This document shows positions 51,505-60,384 of a DNA stretch of 64,000 nt, piece by piece; the stretch's first letter is position 1, and every line of letters starts with the position of its first letter. The notes below the pieces were generated by a model, which did no database searches, was not told the DNA's origin, and saw nothing but the letters and a program-made list of their open reading frames with translations. This DNA is from Cellulomonas avistercoris. Lineage in GTDB: Bacteria > Actinomycetota > Actinomycetes > Actinomycetales > Cellulomonadaceae. A program made the position numbers and the translations under genes. Where the stretch lies: positions 1 to 64,000 of the forward strand of contig NZ_JACSQV010000019.1 in assembly GCF_014836445.1 (NCBI RefSeq), given 5' to 3'.

Positions 51505-51529
51505 CTCGGCACCGACCACGGAGGACCCC

Positions 51530-52075
51530 ATGACCGCGCTGCCCACCGGCCTCACCGCCGGCACCTGGAACATCGACCCCTCGCACACGGAGGCGTCCTT
51601 CACGGTCCGCCACGCGGGCATCTCCAAGGTCCGCGGCACCGTCGCGGTGACCTCGGGCGTCCTCACCGTCGGCGAGGACCTCGAGTCGTCGTCCGTCGCC
51701 GTGACGCTCGACCCGTCGACCGTCAACACCGGCGACGCCAACCGCGACGGCCACCTCAAGAGCAACGACTTCTTCGAGGTCGAGAGCTTCGGCGAGTGGA
51801 CGTTCACGTCGACCGCGATCCGCACGTCCGGCAAGGACCACGTCATCGTCGGCGACCTGACGATCCACGGCGTCACGCGCGAGGTCGAGCTCGAGACCGA
51901 GTTCAACGGCACGGCCGTCGACCCGTTCGGCAACACCCGCGCCGGCTTCGAGGCCAAGGTCACCATCTCGCGCAAGGACTTCGGCCTGACGTGGAACGCC
52001 GCGCTCGAGGCCGGCGGCGTGCTCGTCGCCGACAAGGTGCGCATCGACCTGGACGTCTCCGCCATCAAGGCCTGA
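51530..52075 (+). CDS. YceI-family lipid-binding protein
   Basis: 181-residue YceI lipocalin-like beta-barrel: WNIDPSHTEASFTVRHAGISKVRG, HLKSNDFFEVESFGEWTF, GDLTIHGVTREVELE and the end GVLVADKVRIDLDVSAIKA. The family binds isoprenoid or amide lipids. No signal peptide, so unlike E. coli YceI it is cytoplasmic. ATG after ACGGAGGACCCC. Likely controlled by the divergent MarR gene. Confidence 0.88.
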   Translation: MTALPTGLTAGTWNIDPSHTEASFTVRHAGISKVRGTVAVTSGVLTVGEDLESSSVAVTLDPSTVNTGDANRDGHLKSNDFFEVESFGEWTFTSTAIRTSGKDHVIVGDLTIHGVTREVELETEFNGTAVDPFGNTRAGFEAKVTISRKDFGLTWNAALEAGGVLVADKVRIDLDVSAIKA

Positions 52076-52211
52076 CGCCGCACGCCGGCACCCGCCGGCA
52101 CGCACGTCCCCGCGGGGGCGCGCCCGCCCCGGTCGCGCCCTCGCGGCGTCCCCGGCGCGCACGGCATCCGCAGCGCACCCGGCGTCCGGGGCGACCGGCG
52201 GGACGCGCGCC

Positions 52212-52910
52212 TCACGACGCACCACCCCCGACGCTGCGCGCGCGGTCGTGGAACGCCAGGATCTGCAGCTCGGAGGCGACGTCCACCGCCCGCACGTCCA
52301 CGTGCGCGGGCACGCGCAGCGCGCACGGCGCGAACGTGAGGATCCCCACCACGCCGGCCGCGACGAGCTCGTCGCACACGCGCTGCGCGACCGCCGCCGG
52401 GGTCGTCAGCACCGCGATCGTCGCGCCCGTCCGCTGCACGACCTGCCGCAGGTCGTCGGCGTGCTCGACCTCCAGGCCCGCCACCGTCGTGCCCACCACC
52501 GCCGGGTCCGTGTCGACCAGCCCCACCAGCACGAACCCGCGCTCCGCGATGCCCGCGTAGTTCGCGAGCGCGTGCCCCAGGTTGCCCACCCCGACGAGCA
52601 GCACGCGCCGCACGTCCGCCAGGCCCAGCACCACCGTGATCTGCTCGCGCAGGTGCCCCACGTCGTAGCCGACGCCGCGCCGGCCGTACGACCCCAGGAA
52701 CGACAGGTCCTTGCGCAGCTGCGCCGACGTCACCCCGGCCCGCGCCGCGAGCTCCTCGGACGACGTCAGGACGGCGCCGTCGGACGCCGTCGCCTCGAGC
52801 GCACGCAGGTAGCCCGGCAGCCGACCCACCGTCGCGGGCGGCACCGGCTGCCCGTCACGACCGGCACGCCCGTCGCCGGCACGTCGCCCAGCGGTGCGCC
52901 GATCGTCCAC
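52212..52910 (-). CDS. rex: Redox-sensing repressor Rex
   Basis: 232 residues. A winged helix (VGRLPGYLRALEATASDG, SSEELAARAGVTSAQLRKDLSFLGSYGRRGVGYDV) and a Rossmann NAD(H) domain (LLVGVGNLGHALANYAGIAERGF) are intact, with the C-terminal domain-swap helix (SELQILAFHDRARS). It represses respiratory genes until NADH rises. GTG 52910 is chosen because GGAGGGTCGT precedes it. Confidence 0.93.
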   Translation of the reverse strand: MDDRRTAGRRAGDGRAGRDGQPVPPATVGRLPGYLRALEATASDGAVLTSSEELAARAGVTSAQLRKDLSFLGSYGRRGVGYDVGHLREQITVVLGLADVRRVLLVGVGNLGHALANYAGIAERGFVLVGLVDTDPAVVGTTVAGLEVEHADDLRQVVQRTGATIAVLTTPAAVAQRVCDELVAAGVVGILTFAPCALRVPAHVDVRAVDVASELQILAFHDRARSVGGGAS

Positions 52911-52964
52911 ACGACCCTCCGTACGCCGCGCGCCGGGCACGGCCCCGGCGCCAGGTGTCACACG

Positions 52965-53243
52965 CTAGGGCCTGCCGCCGCCGCGAGCGAGGGCGCGCCG
53001 CAGGCGGGCCTCGTCGATCCGCCAGTACCCGCGGCGCACGCCGTCCACGTCGACGACCGGCACCATCTCGCCCAGCTCGTCGGCCAGGACACGGCCGTCG
53101 GGCCCCGGGACGTCGACGTCGACCTCGGCCCACGTCGCGCCCACGTCCGCGCACACGCGCTCGACGAGCGCGCGCGCCTCGTCGCACAGGTGGCAGCCGG
53201 CCCGCCCGTAGAGCACCACGCGGGCCGTCGTCGTGTCGCTCAC
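52965..53243 (-). CDS. Glutaredoxin-like protein
   Basis: 92 residues. VVLYGRAGCHLCDEARALVERV gives the CxxC motif, and ELGEMVPVVDVDGVRRGYWRIDEARLR the cis-Pro and glutathione-site regions of the DUF836/glutaredoxin-like family. A thiol reductant role is inferred. It lies just upstream of rex in the same direction. GTG start set by TAGCCT. Confidence 0.85.
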   Translation of the reverse strand: MSDTTTARVVLYGRAGCHLCDEARALVERVCADVGATWAEVDVDVPGPDGRVLADELGEMVPVVDVDGVRRGYWRIDEARLRRALARGGGRP

Positions 53244-53250
53244 GGCGCCC

Positions 53251-53256
53251 AGGCTA
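53251..53256 (-). promoter_or_regulatory. -10 hexamer TAGCCT, leaderless start of glutaredoxin-like gene
   Basis: Ends seven bases before GTG 53243. Confidence 0.5.
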
Positions 53257-53312
53257 GACCGCCACGCCGACCGGCTCCTGGTCGGGTCCGCGACGGGCGC
53301 CGCCCCGCTCGT

Positions 53313-53318
53313 TACAGT
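53313..53318 (+). promoter_or_regulatory. -10 hexamer TACAGT, leaderless start of HAD-IB gene
   Basis: Ends six bases before ATG 53325; second divergent leaderless promoter in an 81-bp gap. Confidence 0.5.
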
Positions 53319-53324
53319 GGCCGG

Positions 53325-54191
53325 ATGCACGCTGGCGACGGATCGGACGAGCGCGCCGTCGTCGCCGCGACCGCCGAGACGCCGCGCGCGGCGCTGGTGC
53401 CCGACGACACGCGCGTCGCCGCGTTCTTCGACGTCGACAACACCATCATCCGGGGGGCCAGCTCCTTCCACCTGGCGGTGGGGCTGTACCGCCGCGGGTT
53501 CTTCCGCAACTTCGACCTCGTCCGGTTCGCCGTGCAGCAGGCGCGCTACCGCGTGTTCGGCGAGGACCGCGAGCAGATCGACGAGCTGCGCACCCGGGCG
53601 CTGGACATCATGCGCGGGCGCTCGGTCGCCGAGGTCACCGCGATCGCCGAGGACGTCTACGACGAGGTCCTGTCGCTGCGCATCTACCCCGGCACGCGCG
53701 CGCTGCTCGACGCTCACCTGGCCGAGGGCCACGCCGTGTGGCTCGTCACCGCGACGCCCGTGGAGATCGGTGAGCTCATCGCGCGCCGCCTCGGCGCCTC
53801 CGGCGCGCTGGGCACCGTCGCGGAGCACGAGAACGGGTTCTACACCGGCCGGCTCGTCGGCGACCTGCTGCACGGCGAGGCCAAGGCGAGCGCCGTCCGC
53901 GCGCTGGCGCTCCGCGAGGGGTACGACCTGCGCGCGTGCCACGCCTACGGCGACTCGACGAACGACGTGCCGATCCTCTCGACCGTCGGGCACCCGTGCG
54001 CCATCAACCCCGACGGACGGCTGCGCCGGCACGCCGCCGAGGTGGGCTGGCCCGTGCGCGAGTTCCGGTCCCGACGGCGCCAGGCGCGCCGCGGCGTCAA
54101 CGCCGCGAGCCTCGCCGGCCTCGCCTGGGCCGTGGCCGTCGTGGTGCGCGCCGTGAGCCGCTCGATCCGACGACGCGTAGGAGCAGGATGA
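53325..54191 (+). CDS. HAD-IB (SerB-like) phosphatase
   Basis: 288 residues. AAFFDVDNTIIRGASSFHL is motif I, VTATPVEI motif II, GEAKASAVRALA motif III and AYGDSTNDVPILSTVG motif IV of the HAD-IB group, which includes phosphoserine phosphatase and lysophosphatidate phosphatases. A C-terminal membrane-like helix (LAGLAWAVAVVVRAV) in a basic context is present. Similar to M. tuberculosis SerB1 (Rv0505c), also near glutaredoxin. Substrate unproven. Confidence 0.85.
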   Translation: MHAGDGSDERAVVAATAETPRAALVPDDTRVAAFFDVDNTIIRGASSFHLAVGLYRRGFFRNFDLVRFAVQQARYRVFGEDREQIDELRTRALDIMRGRSVAEVTAIAEDVYDEVLSLRIYPGTRALLDAHLAEGHAVWLVTATPVEIGELIARRLGASGALGTVAEHENGFYTGRLVGDLLHGEAKASAVRALALREGYDLRACHAYGDSTNDVPILSTVGHPCAINPDGRLRRHAAEVGWPVREFRSRRRQARRGVNAASLAGLAWAVAVVVRAVSRSIRRRVGAG

Positions 54192-54733
54192 CCATCCGGA
54201 CCGACTGGGCCGTGCGCACCGCCCGGCCCCAGGACGCGGCCGCCCTCGCGGAGCTCGCCGCGATCACGTTCCCCCTGGCGTGCCCGCCGGGCTCGACCGC
54301 GCAGGACCAGCAGGCCTTCCTGGCGGCGCACCTGAGCGCCGCGCGGTTCCTCGAGCACACGTCCGCACCGGACCGTGCGGTCCTGGTGACCGCGACGCCC
54401 GACGACGAGCTCCTGGGCTACACGATGCTCGTGGCCGGTGAGCCCACCGACGAGGACACGGCCGCGGCCGTGCACATCCGCCCCGCGGTCGAGCTCTCGA
54501 AGTGCTACGTGCACCCCGACCACCACGGCGCGGGCGTGGCGTCCGCGCTGCTGCGCACGTCGTTCGACCACGCCCGCGCCCTCGGTGGCTCGGGGCTCTG
54601 GCTGGGCGTCAACCAGCACAACACCCGCGCGCAGGCGTTCTACGCGCGCGAGGGATTCGCGGTCGTGGGCACCCGACACTTCCGGGTCGGCGAGCGGGTC
54701 GAGGACGACTACGTGCTCGAACGGCCGCTCTGA
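54188..54733 (+). CDS. GNAT N-acetyltransferase
   Basis: 181 residues. The acetyl-CoA loop is KCYVHPDHHGAGVASALLRTS, followed by GLWLGVNQHNTRAQAFYAREGF, typical of GNAT domains. Substrate unknown; might be a small amine or peptide. ATGA overlap with the HAD gene, so they are co-translated. It converges on the alpha-galactosidase gene with four bases between. Confidence 0.87.
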   Translation: MTIRTDWAVRTARPQDAAALAELAAITFPLACPPGSTAQDQQAFLAAHLSAARFLEHTSAPDRAVLVTATPDDELLGYTMLVAGEPTDEDTAAAVHIRPAVELSKCYVHPDHHGAGVASALLRTSFDHARALGGSGLWLGVNQHNTRAQAFYAREGFAVVGTRHFRVGERVEDDYVLERPL

Positions 54734-54737
54734 CGCG

Positions 54738-56057
54738 TCAGACCGGGTCGAGCGCCAGCCAGCGCACGCCGTGCGACGGGACGTCGACGACCAGCTGGGC
54801 GTCGGTGCGCCCGGGGGCCGGTGCGGCGTCGGGCAGCCGGTCACCGGTCCACAGGTCCGTGACGGACCACGACCGGGCCGCCGCGGCGTCGCCGACCAGC
54901 GCGGACAGCGCCAGCGACTGCGTGCGGCTCCCCGACCCCGTCCAGAACACCGCGACGTAGCGCGTCGGGTCCGCCGCGGAGCGCGCCGACCACACGACGA
55001 CCTCCCCGTCGCCCGCCGGCTCGCGCAGCAGCTCGCGCCCGTCGGTCGAGGTGCGCAGCACGTGGCCGACCGCGGGCGTCGTGAGCAGCGCGACGGTCGC
55101 GGCGTCCGACGTCGGCAGGTCGCCGCCCATCATCAGCGGCGAGCGCGCCATGACCCACAGCGTGAGCAGCGTGCGCTGCTCGTCCGGCGTGAGCCGTGAG
55201 GACCGGTCCTCGCCGCGCTCGGCGCGGATGCCGATGCGCCCGAGCGGCAGCATGTCCGCGTCCGCCCAGCCGCCGGGCTGCTGGAACGGCGCCCAGCGCG
55301 CGAGCCGCGCGAAGTTGGCGTGCACGTCCTCCCAGCGGTCCCACAGGTCGTCGCACACGCGCCACATCTGCGCGTACGTCCGCAGCACGGGCAGGTGCGC
55401 GGTCGACAGCGCCGTGCCCGGCGAGAGCGACAGCACGATCTCGCGGCCCGACCTCTCGATCGCCCGCGACCACGCCGCGACGGCGTCCGCGTGGAACGGC
55501 GCGAGCATGTCGTCGACCTTGACGAGGTCCACACCCCACGACGCGAGCTGGGCCACGAGCCCGTCGAGCCACGTCTGCGCCGCCGGGTGGCCGTGGTCCA
55601 GGCCGTACATGTGGCCGTTCCACGGGCAGGTGGACGACGTGTCGGCGATGTCGGCGGTCGTCACACCGTCGTCCCCCGCACCCTCGACCGCCAGACCCGC
55701 CGCGACGGCCCGGCGCGGGATGCCGCGCAGGGCGTGCACGCCGAAGCGCAGGCCGAGCGCGTGCACCTGCGCGGCGAGCTCGGCGAACCCGCGTCCACCG
55801 GCCGCCGAGGGGAACCGGCCGGGCGCCGGCTGCGGGTAGCCGTGCGCGTCGAGCACGAGGTCGGCGTCCTGGTTGTAGCCGTGCGCGTGCGCGTCGGGGT
55901 CGGACCAGTCGATGTCGACCACGACGGTGTCCCAGCCGTACGGCAGCAGGTGCTCGGCCATGAACCTCGCGTTCGCCAGCACCTCCGCCTCGGTGACCGT
56001 GGTCCCGTAGCAGTCCCAGCTGTTCCACCCCATGGGCGGGGTGAGTGCCACCGCCAT
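54738..56057 (-). CDS. GH27-type alpha-galactosidase-like glycosidase
   Basis: 439 residues, glycoside hydrolase family 27. TPPMGWNSWDCYGTTVTE is the diagnostic start; the nucleophile is D182 in VDLVKVDDM and the acid/base Asp lies in WRVCDDLWD (236-237). VHALRGIPRRAV and TSSTCPWNGHMYGLD fit an exo-galactosidase pocket, possibly with relaxed specificity. No signal peptide, so it is intracellular and depends on uptake of oligosaccharide. ATG after AGGAGGACCACC. Inserted in an otherwise conserved neighbourhood. Confidence 0.88.
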   Translation of the reverse strand: MAVALTPPMGWNSWDCYGTTVTEAEVLANARFMAEHLLPYGWDTVVVDIDWSDPDAHAHGYNQDADLVLDAHGYPQPAPGRFPSAAGGRGFAELAAQVHALGLRFGVHALRGIPRRAVAAGLAVEGAGDDGVTTADIADTSSTCPWNGHMYGLDHGHPAAQTWLDGLVAQLASWGVDLVKVDDMLAPFHADAVAAWSRAIERSGREIVLSLSPGTALSTAHLPVLRTYAQMWRVCDDLWDRWEDVHANFARLARWAPFQQPGGWADADMLPLGRIGIRAERGEDRSSRLTPDEQRTLLTLWVMARSPLMMGGDLPTSDAATVALLTTPAVGHVLRTSTDGRELLREPAGDGEVVVWSARSAADPTRYVAVFWTGSGSRTQSLALSALVGDAAAARSWSVTDLWTGDRLPDAAPAPGRTDAQLVVDVPSHGVRWLALDPV

Positions 56058-56140
56058 GGTGGTCCTCCTGTCGACGTCGTCGTCGTGGGCGTACCCGTGG
56101 TCACGCGGGCGCCGTCACGTCGGCGGCCCGGGACACACGT

Positions 56141-56165
56141 CGGGCCCGGTCGTCGACCGGGCCCG
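56141..56165 (-). terminator. 11-bp perfect hairpin after bS22
   Basis: 56141-56151 pairs exactly with 56155-56165 around a GTC loop, 34 bases downstream of the bS22 stop on its strand. Confidence 0.65.
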
Positions 56166-56198
56166 GAGTGCACTGCGCGCCGACGGACGGCGCTCAGC

Positions 56199-56297
56199 TC
56201 ACTTCTTGTTGCGACGCTGGTGGCGCGTCTTGCGAAGCAGCTTGCGGTGCTTCTTCTTCGCCATGCGCTTGCGACGCTTCTTGATGACGGAGCCCAT
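56199..56297 (-). CDS. Small ribosomal protein bS22 (AURKAIP1/COX24 domain)
   Basis: 32 residues, MGSVIKKRRKRMAKKKHRK then LLRKTRHQRRNKK. This extremely basic peptide is the actinobacterial small-subunit protein bS22, near 100% conserved across the phylum. ATG after GAGGACCGCT. It is downstream of bldC, as in Mycobacterium (Rv0500A-Rv0500B). Confidence 0.93.
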   Translation of the reverse strand: MGSVIKKRRKRMAKKKHRKLLRKTRHQRRNKK

Positions 56298-56471
56298 AGC
56301 GGTCCTCACTCGTGTCCGGTCGCGACCCGACATGGCCGCGAGATGGTGGTCGATCGACGCGCGGTGCGCATCGGGTCCACCCGAATCACCCACGCACGCA
56401 GAAGTCCGAGCACCCACACTACGCGATCCGGCACCGCGACCGCGAACGCCGACCCCGCAGGGCACGTGCGC

Positions 56472-56708
56472 TCAGGAGGTGCGACGACCCTCGCCGAAGG
56501 CCTCGGGCTCGACCGTGGCCGACGAGCGCAGGTAGGCGTCGAGCGCATCCTGCGGCACGCGGAACGAGCGTCCGACGCGCACCGCGGGCAGCTCGCCCGC
56601 GTGCACCAGCCGGTACACGGTCATCCGCGAGACCCGCATGAGCTCCGCGACCTCGACGACCGTGAGGAAACGCACGCGACCCTGCGGCCCGCCCCGCTCC
56701 TCGTCCAT
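56472..56708 (-). CDS. bldC: BldC-type MerR-like DNA-binding protein
   Basis: 78 residues. FLTVVEVAELMRVSRMTVYRLVHAGELPAVRVGRSFRVPQDAL is the excisionase-like winged helix of BldC, which binds direct repeats and holds back development genes in Streptomyces. The last 15 residues (TVEPEAFGEG) are less conserved. ATG after GGAGGGCCGGAGC. A possible -10, TACTGT, lies at 56773-56778 on the minus strand. Confidence 0.88.
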   Translation of the reverse strand: MDEERGGPQGRVRFLTVVEVAELMRVSRMTVYRLVHAGELPAVRVGRSFRVPQDALDAYLRSSATVEPEAFGEGRRTS

Positions 56709-56857
56709 GCTCCGGCCCTCCTGCTGGCCGGGGCGCCGGCGTCGCGCACCCGAGGTACCGGGTGCTGCCTCCACAGTAGTGGCGCGTGTGACGGGTGGGA
56801 AAGGGGAGACACCCGCCCGGCCCACCGGCACGCGCACGGACGGCGCCCCGCGCGCCG

Positions 56858-58078
56858 TCAGTCGAGGTCCGGGTCCAGGCCCAGGGTCGGGAAGACGGCT
56901 CCCCGGGTCGCGCGGATCGCGCGGTCCACGTCGTCCGCCGGGTCGTACCCGGTCGACCACGGCTTGAACGTGGCCGGGACCTCGTCCGTCATCCGTGCGA
57001 CGGCCTGGCGCCCGTAGCGCTGCCGGACGACGTCGAGCCACAGCTGGGGCACGGGCGTGGCGGGGTCCACGGGGCGGTGGGCCGCGACCCCCAGCAGGTG
57101 CGCCCACGTGCGCGGGACCACGTCGAGGATCGCGTACCCGCCGCCGCCCAGGGCGACCCACCGGCCGTCGCACACCTCGTGCGCGAGGTCGTGCAGCAGC
57201 CTCGAGGCGACGAGCTGGGCGTCGACCGACACGCGCAGCGTCGCGAGCGGGTCCATGAGGTGGGTGTCGCAGCCGTGCTGGGTGACCAGGACGTCGGGCG
57301 CGAAGTCGCGCACCACGGCCGGCACGACCGCGTCGATCGCCCGCAGCCACCCCGCGTCGCCCGTCCGGGACGGCAGCGCGACGTTGACCGCGGTCCCGTC
57401 GGCGTGCGGGCCGCCGGTCTCGGTCGGGTACCCCGTGCCCGGGAACAGCGCGTGACCCGTCTCGTGCACCGACACCGTCAGGACGCGCGGGTCGTCCCAG
57501 AACACGGCCTGGACGCCGTCGCCGTGGTGCGCGTCCACGTCGACGTAGGCGACGCGCTGCGCACCGGCCGCCAGCAGCTCGCGGATCGCGACCGCGGCGT
57601 CGTTGTAGACGCAGAAGCCCGACGCCGCGCCCGGTCGCGCGTGGTGCAGACCGCCGCCGACGTTCACTGCGTGCTCCGCACGGCCCTGCCACACCGCCAG
57701 CGCCGCGTCGACGGTCCCGGCGACGACCCGCGCGGCGGCGTCGTGCATCTGCGGGAACAGCGGGTCGTCGCGCGTGCCCAGGCCGCGGACCAGGTCGGGC
57801 ACGCCACGCTCGGCCGCGGCGTGGACGGCCGCGACGTACTCGGGGTCGTGCACCGTGGCGAGCAGCGCGTCGGACGCGGGCTCGGCGCCCACCACCTCGA
57901 CGTCGGGCTCCTCGAGGATGCCCAGCTGCGCCGCGAGCGCGATCGTCAGGTCGATCCGGTCGGACGTCATGGGGTGCCCGAACCCGAAGTCGTAGGCGAG
58001 CAGCTCGGTCGACCACACCACCCGCGCCGTCACGGGAGGGCGCCCGGTGGCCGTGGGTCGCCCGTCGGTGGCCGTCAT
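56858..58078 (-). CDS. acuC: Acetoin-utilisation/histone-deacetylase family protein AcuC
   Basis: 406-residue class I HDAC-like zinc enzyme. Catalytic HH are in VGGGLHHARPG (H145, H146); metal ligands D182 and H184 in VDVDAHHGDG, D271 in TQHGCDTHL. GFGHPM marks the entrance. AcuC proteins remove acetyl groups from lysine, for example on acetyl-CoA synthetase. Upstream of bldC on the same strand. A GTG about 16 codons later is an alternative start. Confidence 0.9.
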   Translation of the reverse strand: MTATDGRPTATGRPPVTARVVWSTELLAYDFGFGHPMTSDRIDLTIALAAQLGILEEPDVEVVGAEPASDALLATVHDPEYVAAVHAAAERGVPDLVRGLGTRDDPLFPQMHDAAARVVAGTVDAALAVWQGRAEHAVNVGGGLHHARPGAASGFCVYNDAAVAIRELLAAGAQRVAYVDVDAHHGDGVQAVFWDDPRVLTVSVHETGHALFPGTGYPTETGGPHADGTAVNVALPSRTGDAGWLRAIDAVVPAVVRDFAPDVLVTQHGCDTHLMDPLATLRVSVDAQLVASRLLHDLAHEVCDGRWVALGGGGYAILDVVPRTWAHLLGVAAHRPVDPATPVPQLWLDVVRQRYGRQAVARMTDEVPATFKPWSTGYDPADDVDRAIRATRGAVFPTLGLDPDLD

Positions 58079-58195
58079 GGGGTCACCGTCCCACCGGCGC
58101 GGCGCGCGTGTCGACCTGACGGGCCGTGGCGGGTGCACCCCGGCACCGCGTGCCAGAGTGTGCCTGTCGGCACGAGGTGAGCAGCGGGAGGTCGG

Positions 58196-59569
58196 ATGGC
58201 AGCGGGGCCCGGCCTGCTGTGGCGTGCGCGCGAGTACGTCGACCGGTCGGCGCGGCAGTCCCCCGCCCGGCTCGCGCTCGGCGTGTTCGCGCTCGTCATC
58301 GCCCTGATCACGGTGCTGCTGTCGGCACCGTGGGCGACCGCGCACGGCGAGCGCGCACCGTTCGTCGACGCGCTGTTCACCGCGACGTCGGCGACCACGG
58401 TGACGGGGCTCGTCGTCGTCCCGACCGGCGAGTACTGGTCCGGCTGGGGGCTGGTCGTCATCCTCGTCGCGATCAAGATCGGCGGCCTGGGCGTCATGAC
58501 GCTCGCGTCGCTGCTCGGCATGGCCGTCTCGCGGCGCATCGGCCTGACGCAGCGCCTCCTGGTGTCGTCCGAGACCAAGGTGACCCGGCTGGGCGAGGTC
58601 GGCTCGCTGGTGCGCACGGTCATCGTGACCTCGACGGCGCTCGAGATCGTCATCGCGATCGTGCTGTTCCCGCGGCTGCTCGTCCACGGCGAGCCGGTGG
58701 CCACGGCCGCCTGGCACGCCGGGTTCTACGCGGTCTCGGCGTTCAACAACGCGGGGTTCGTGCCGACCCCGGAGGGCCTGGCGCCGTTCGTGTCCGACTG
58801 GTGGATGCTGCTGCCGATCACCGTCGGGGTGTTCATCGGGTCGCTCGGCTTCCCGGTCATCCTCAACGTCGCGCACCACCTGCGTCAGCCGCGCCGCTGG
58901 AACCTGCACTCCAAGCTCACGCTGACCACGAGCCTCGCGCTCGTCGTCTTCGGGTCCGTCGTCGTCGCGGCGTTCGAGTGGACCAACCCGGGCACGTTCC
59001 GCCCCCTCGACCCCGGTGGCACGGCACTCGCGTCGCTGTTCGCCGGCGTCATGCCCCGCTCGGGCGGGTTCTCGACCGTGGACGTCGGGCAGATGCACGA
59101 GGGGACGTGGCTGCTCCTCGACGCCCTGATGTTCGTCGGTGGCGGGTCGGCGTCCACCGCGGGCGGCATCAAGGTCACGACGCTCGCCGTCATGCTGCTG
59201 GCGATCGTCGCCGAGGGCCGCGGCGACCGCGACGTCGAGGCGTTCGGCCGGCGGATCCCGCGCGAGACGCTCCAGGTGGCGATCGCGGTCGGCTTCATCT
59301 CCGCGACCATCGTGCTGATCGCGTCGCTGCTGCTGCTCGCGATGACAGGGCTCACCCTGGACCGCATCCTGTTCGAGACGATCTCGGCGTTCGCGACGTG
59401 CGGTCTGACGACCGGCATCACCCCGACGCTGCCCCCGCCGGCGAAGTACGTGCTCGTCGTGCTCATGTTCATCGGCCGGACCGGCACCATGACGCTTGCC
59501 GCGGCGCTCGCGCTGCGCAACCGTCGTCGCGTCATCCGCTACCCGGAGGAGAGGCCCATCGTTGGCTGA
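58196..59569 (+). CDS. Potassium uptake protein TrkH/KtrB
   Basis: 457-residue K+ channel-like transporter with four M1-P-M2 repeats. The selectivity loops show the conserved glycines: TSATTVTGLVVV, SAFNNAGFVPT, GVMPRSGGFSTVD and AFATCGLTTGITP. It conducts K+ (with Na+ in Ktr types) under control of a Trk/Ktr nucleotide-binding ring encoded just downstream. ATG after GGGAGGTCGG. Bordered upstream by acuC, divergent. Confidence 0.92.
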   Translation: MAAGPGLLWRAREYVDRSARQSPARLALGVFALVIALITVLLSAPWATAHGERAPFVDALFTATSATTVTGLVVVPTGEYWSGWGLVVILVAIKIGGLGVMTLASLLGMAVSRRIGLTQRLLVSSETKVTRLGEVGSLVRTVIVTSTALEIVIAIVLFPRLLVHGEPVATAAWHAGFYAVSAFNNAGFVPTPEGLAPFVSDWWMLLPITVGVFIGSLGFPVILNVAHHLRQPRRWNLHSKLTLTTSLALVVFGSVVVAAFEWTNPGTFRPLDPGGTALASLFAGVMPRSGGFSTVDVGQMHEGTWLLLDALMFVGGGSASTAGGIKVTTLAVMLLAIVAEGRGDRDVEAFGRRIPRETLQVAIAVGFISATIVLIASLLLLAMTGLTLDRILFETISAFATCGLTTGITPTLPPPAKYVLVVLMFIGRTGTMTLAAALALRNRRRVIRYPEERPIVG

Positions 59570-60269
59570 GAACCTGCGCGCGAGCGGCGGCGAGCCCCGC
59601 ACCGCGCCCCGCACCCCGAAGAAGGACCAGGGCGTCCTGGTGATCGGCCTGGGCCGCTTCGGCTCCTCCATCGCCGCCACGCTGGACCGGCTGGGCCAGG
59701 ACGTGCTCGCGGTCGAGCGCAACCCCGACCTCGTCGCGCAGTGGGCCGGCCGCATCCCGCTGGTCGAGGCGGACGCCGTGAACCCCGACGCGCTCGAGCA
59801 GCTCGGCGCTCGCGAGTTCCCGGTCGCGGTCGTCGGGGTCGGCTCCTACCTCGAGGCGTCGGTGCTCATCACCGGCAACCTCGTCGACATCGGGGTGCCC
59901 CAGATCTGGGCCAAGGCCATCAGCTCCGAGCACGCGCGCATCCTGCAGCGCATCGGCGCCCACCACGTGGTGCTGCCGGAGGCCGACGCCGGCTCCCGCG
60001 TCGCCCACCTCGTCAGCGGCAAGATGCTCGACTACATCGAGGTCGAGGACGGCTTCACGGTCGTCAAGATGCGACCGCCGAAGGAGACCCAGGGGTTCAC
60101 GCTCGCGCAGTCGAAGGTGCGCGAGCGCTACGGCGTCACGGTCATCGGCGTGAAGTCACCGGGCATCGACTTCCAGTACGCGACGCCGGAGACCCGCATC
60201 TCGGCCAACGACCTCGTCATCGTCGGCGGGCACGCCGACCTGCTCGAACGCTTCGCCGCGCGCCCCTGA
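59562..60269 (+). CDS. TrkA/KtrA regulatory subunit
   Basis: 235 residues. The RCK domain has VLVIGLGRFGSSIAATLDRLGQDVLAVERN and a Lys/His pair for nucleotide binding; a C-terminal TrkA-C domain follows (about 155-235). It gates the TrkH pore in response to NAD(H), ATP/ADP or c-di-AMP. A TTG start at 59562, overlapping the trkH stop by 8 bases, is chosen because GGAGGAGAGG lies upstream and no ATG or GTG fits. Confidence 0.9.
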   Translation: MAENLRASGGEPRTAPRTPKKDQGVLVIGLGRFGSSIAATLDRLGQDVLAVERNPDLVAQWAGRIPLVEADAVNPDALEQLGAREFPVAVVGVGSYLEASVLITGNLVDIGVPQIWAKAISSEHARILQRIGAHHVVLPEADAGSRVAHLVSGKMLDYIEVEDGFTVVKMRPPKETQGFTLAQSKVRERYGVTVIGVKSPGIDFQYATPETRISANDLVIVGGHADLLERFAARP

Positions 60270-60280
60270 GACGCTCGACC

Positions 60281-60358
60281 CGCACGACCGCAGTCCGCAC
60301 GACCGCAGTCCCGCAGTCCCGCAGTCCCGCACGACCGCAGTCCCGCACGCCGCAGTTC
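60281..60358. repeat. Short tandem repeat before ppk2
   Basis: Three CGCACGACCGCAGTC units and several CCGCAGTC half-units fill the gap between trkA and ppk2. Low complexity, all in one orientation. Confidence 0.6.
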
Positions 60359-60384
60359 CGTGCTCGTCACCCGAGGAGACCGCC

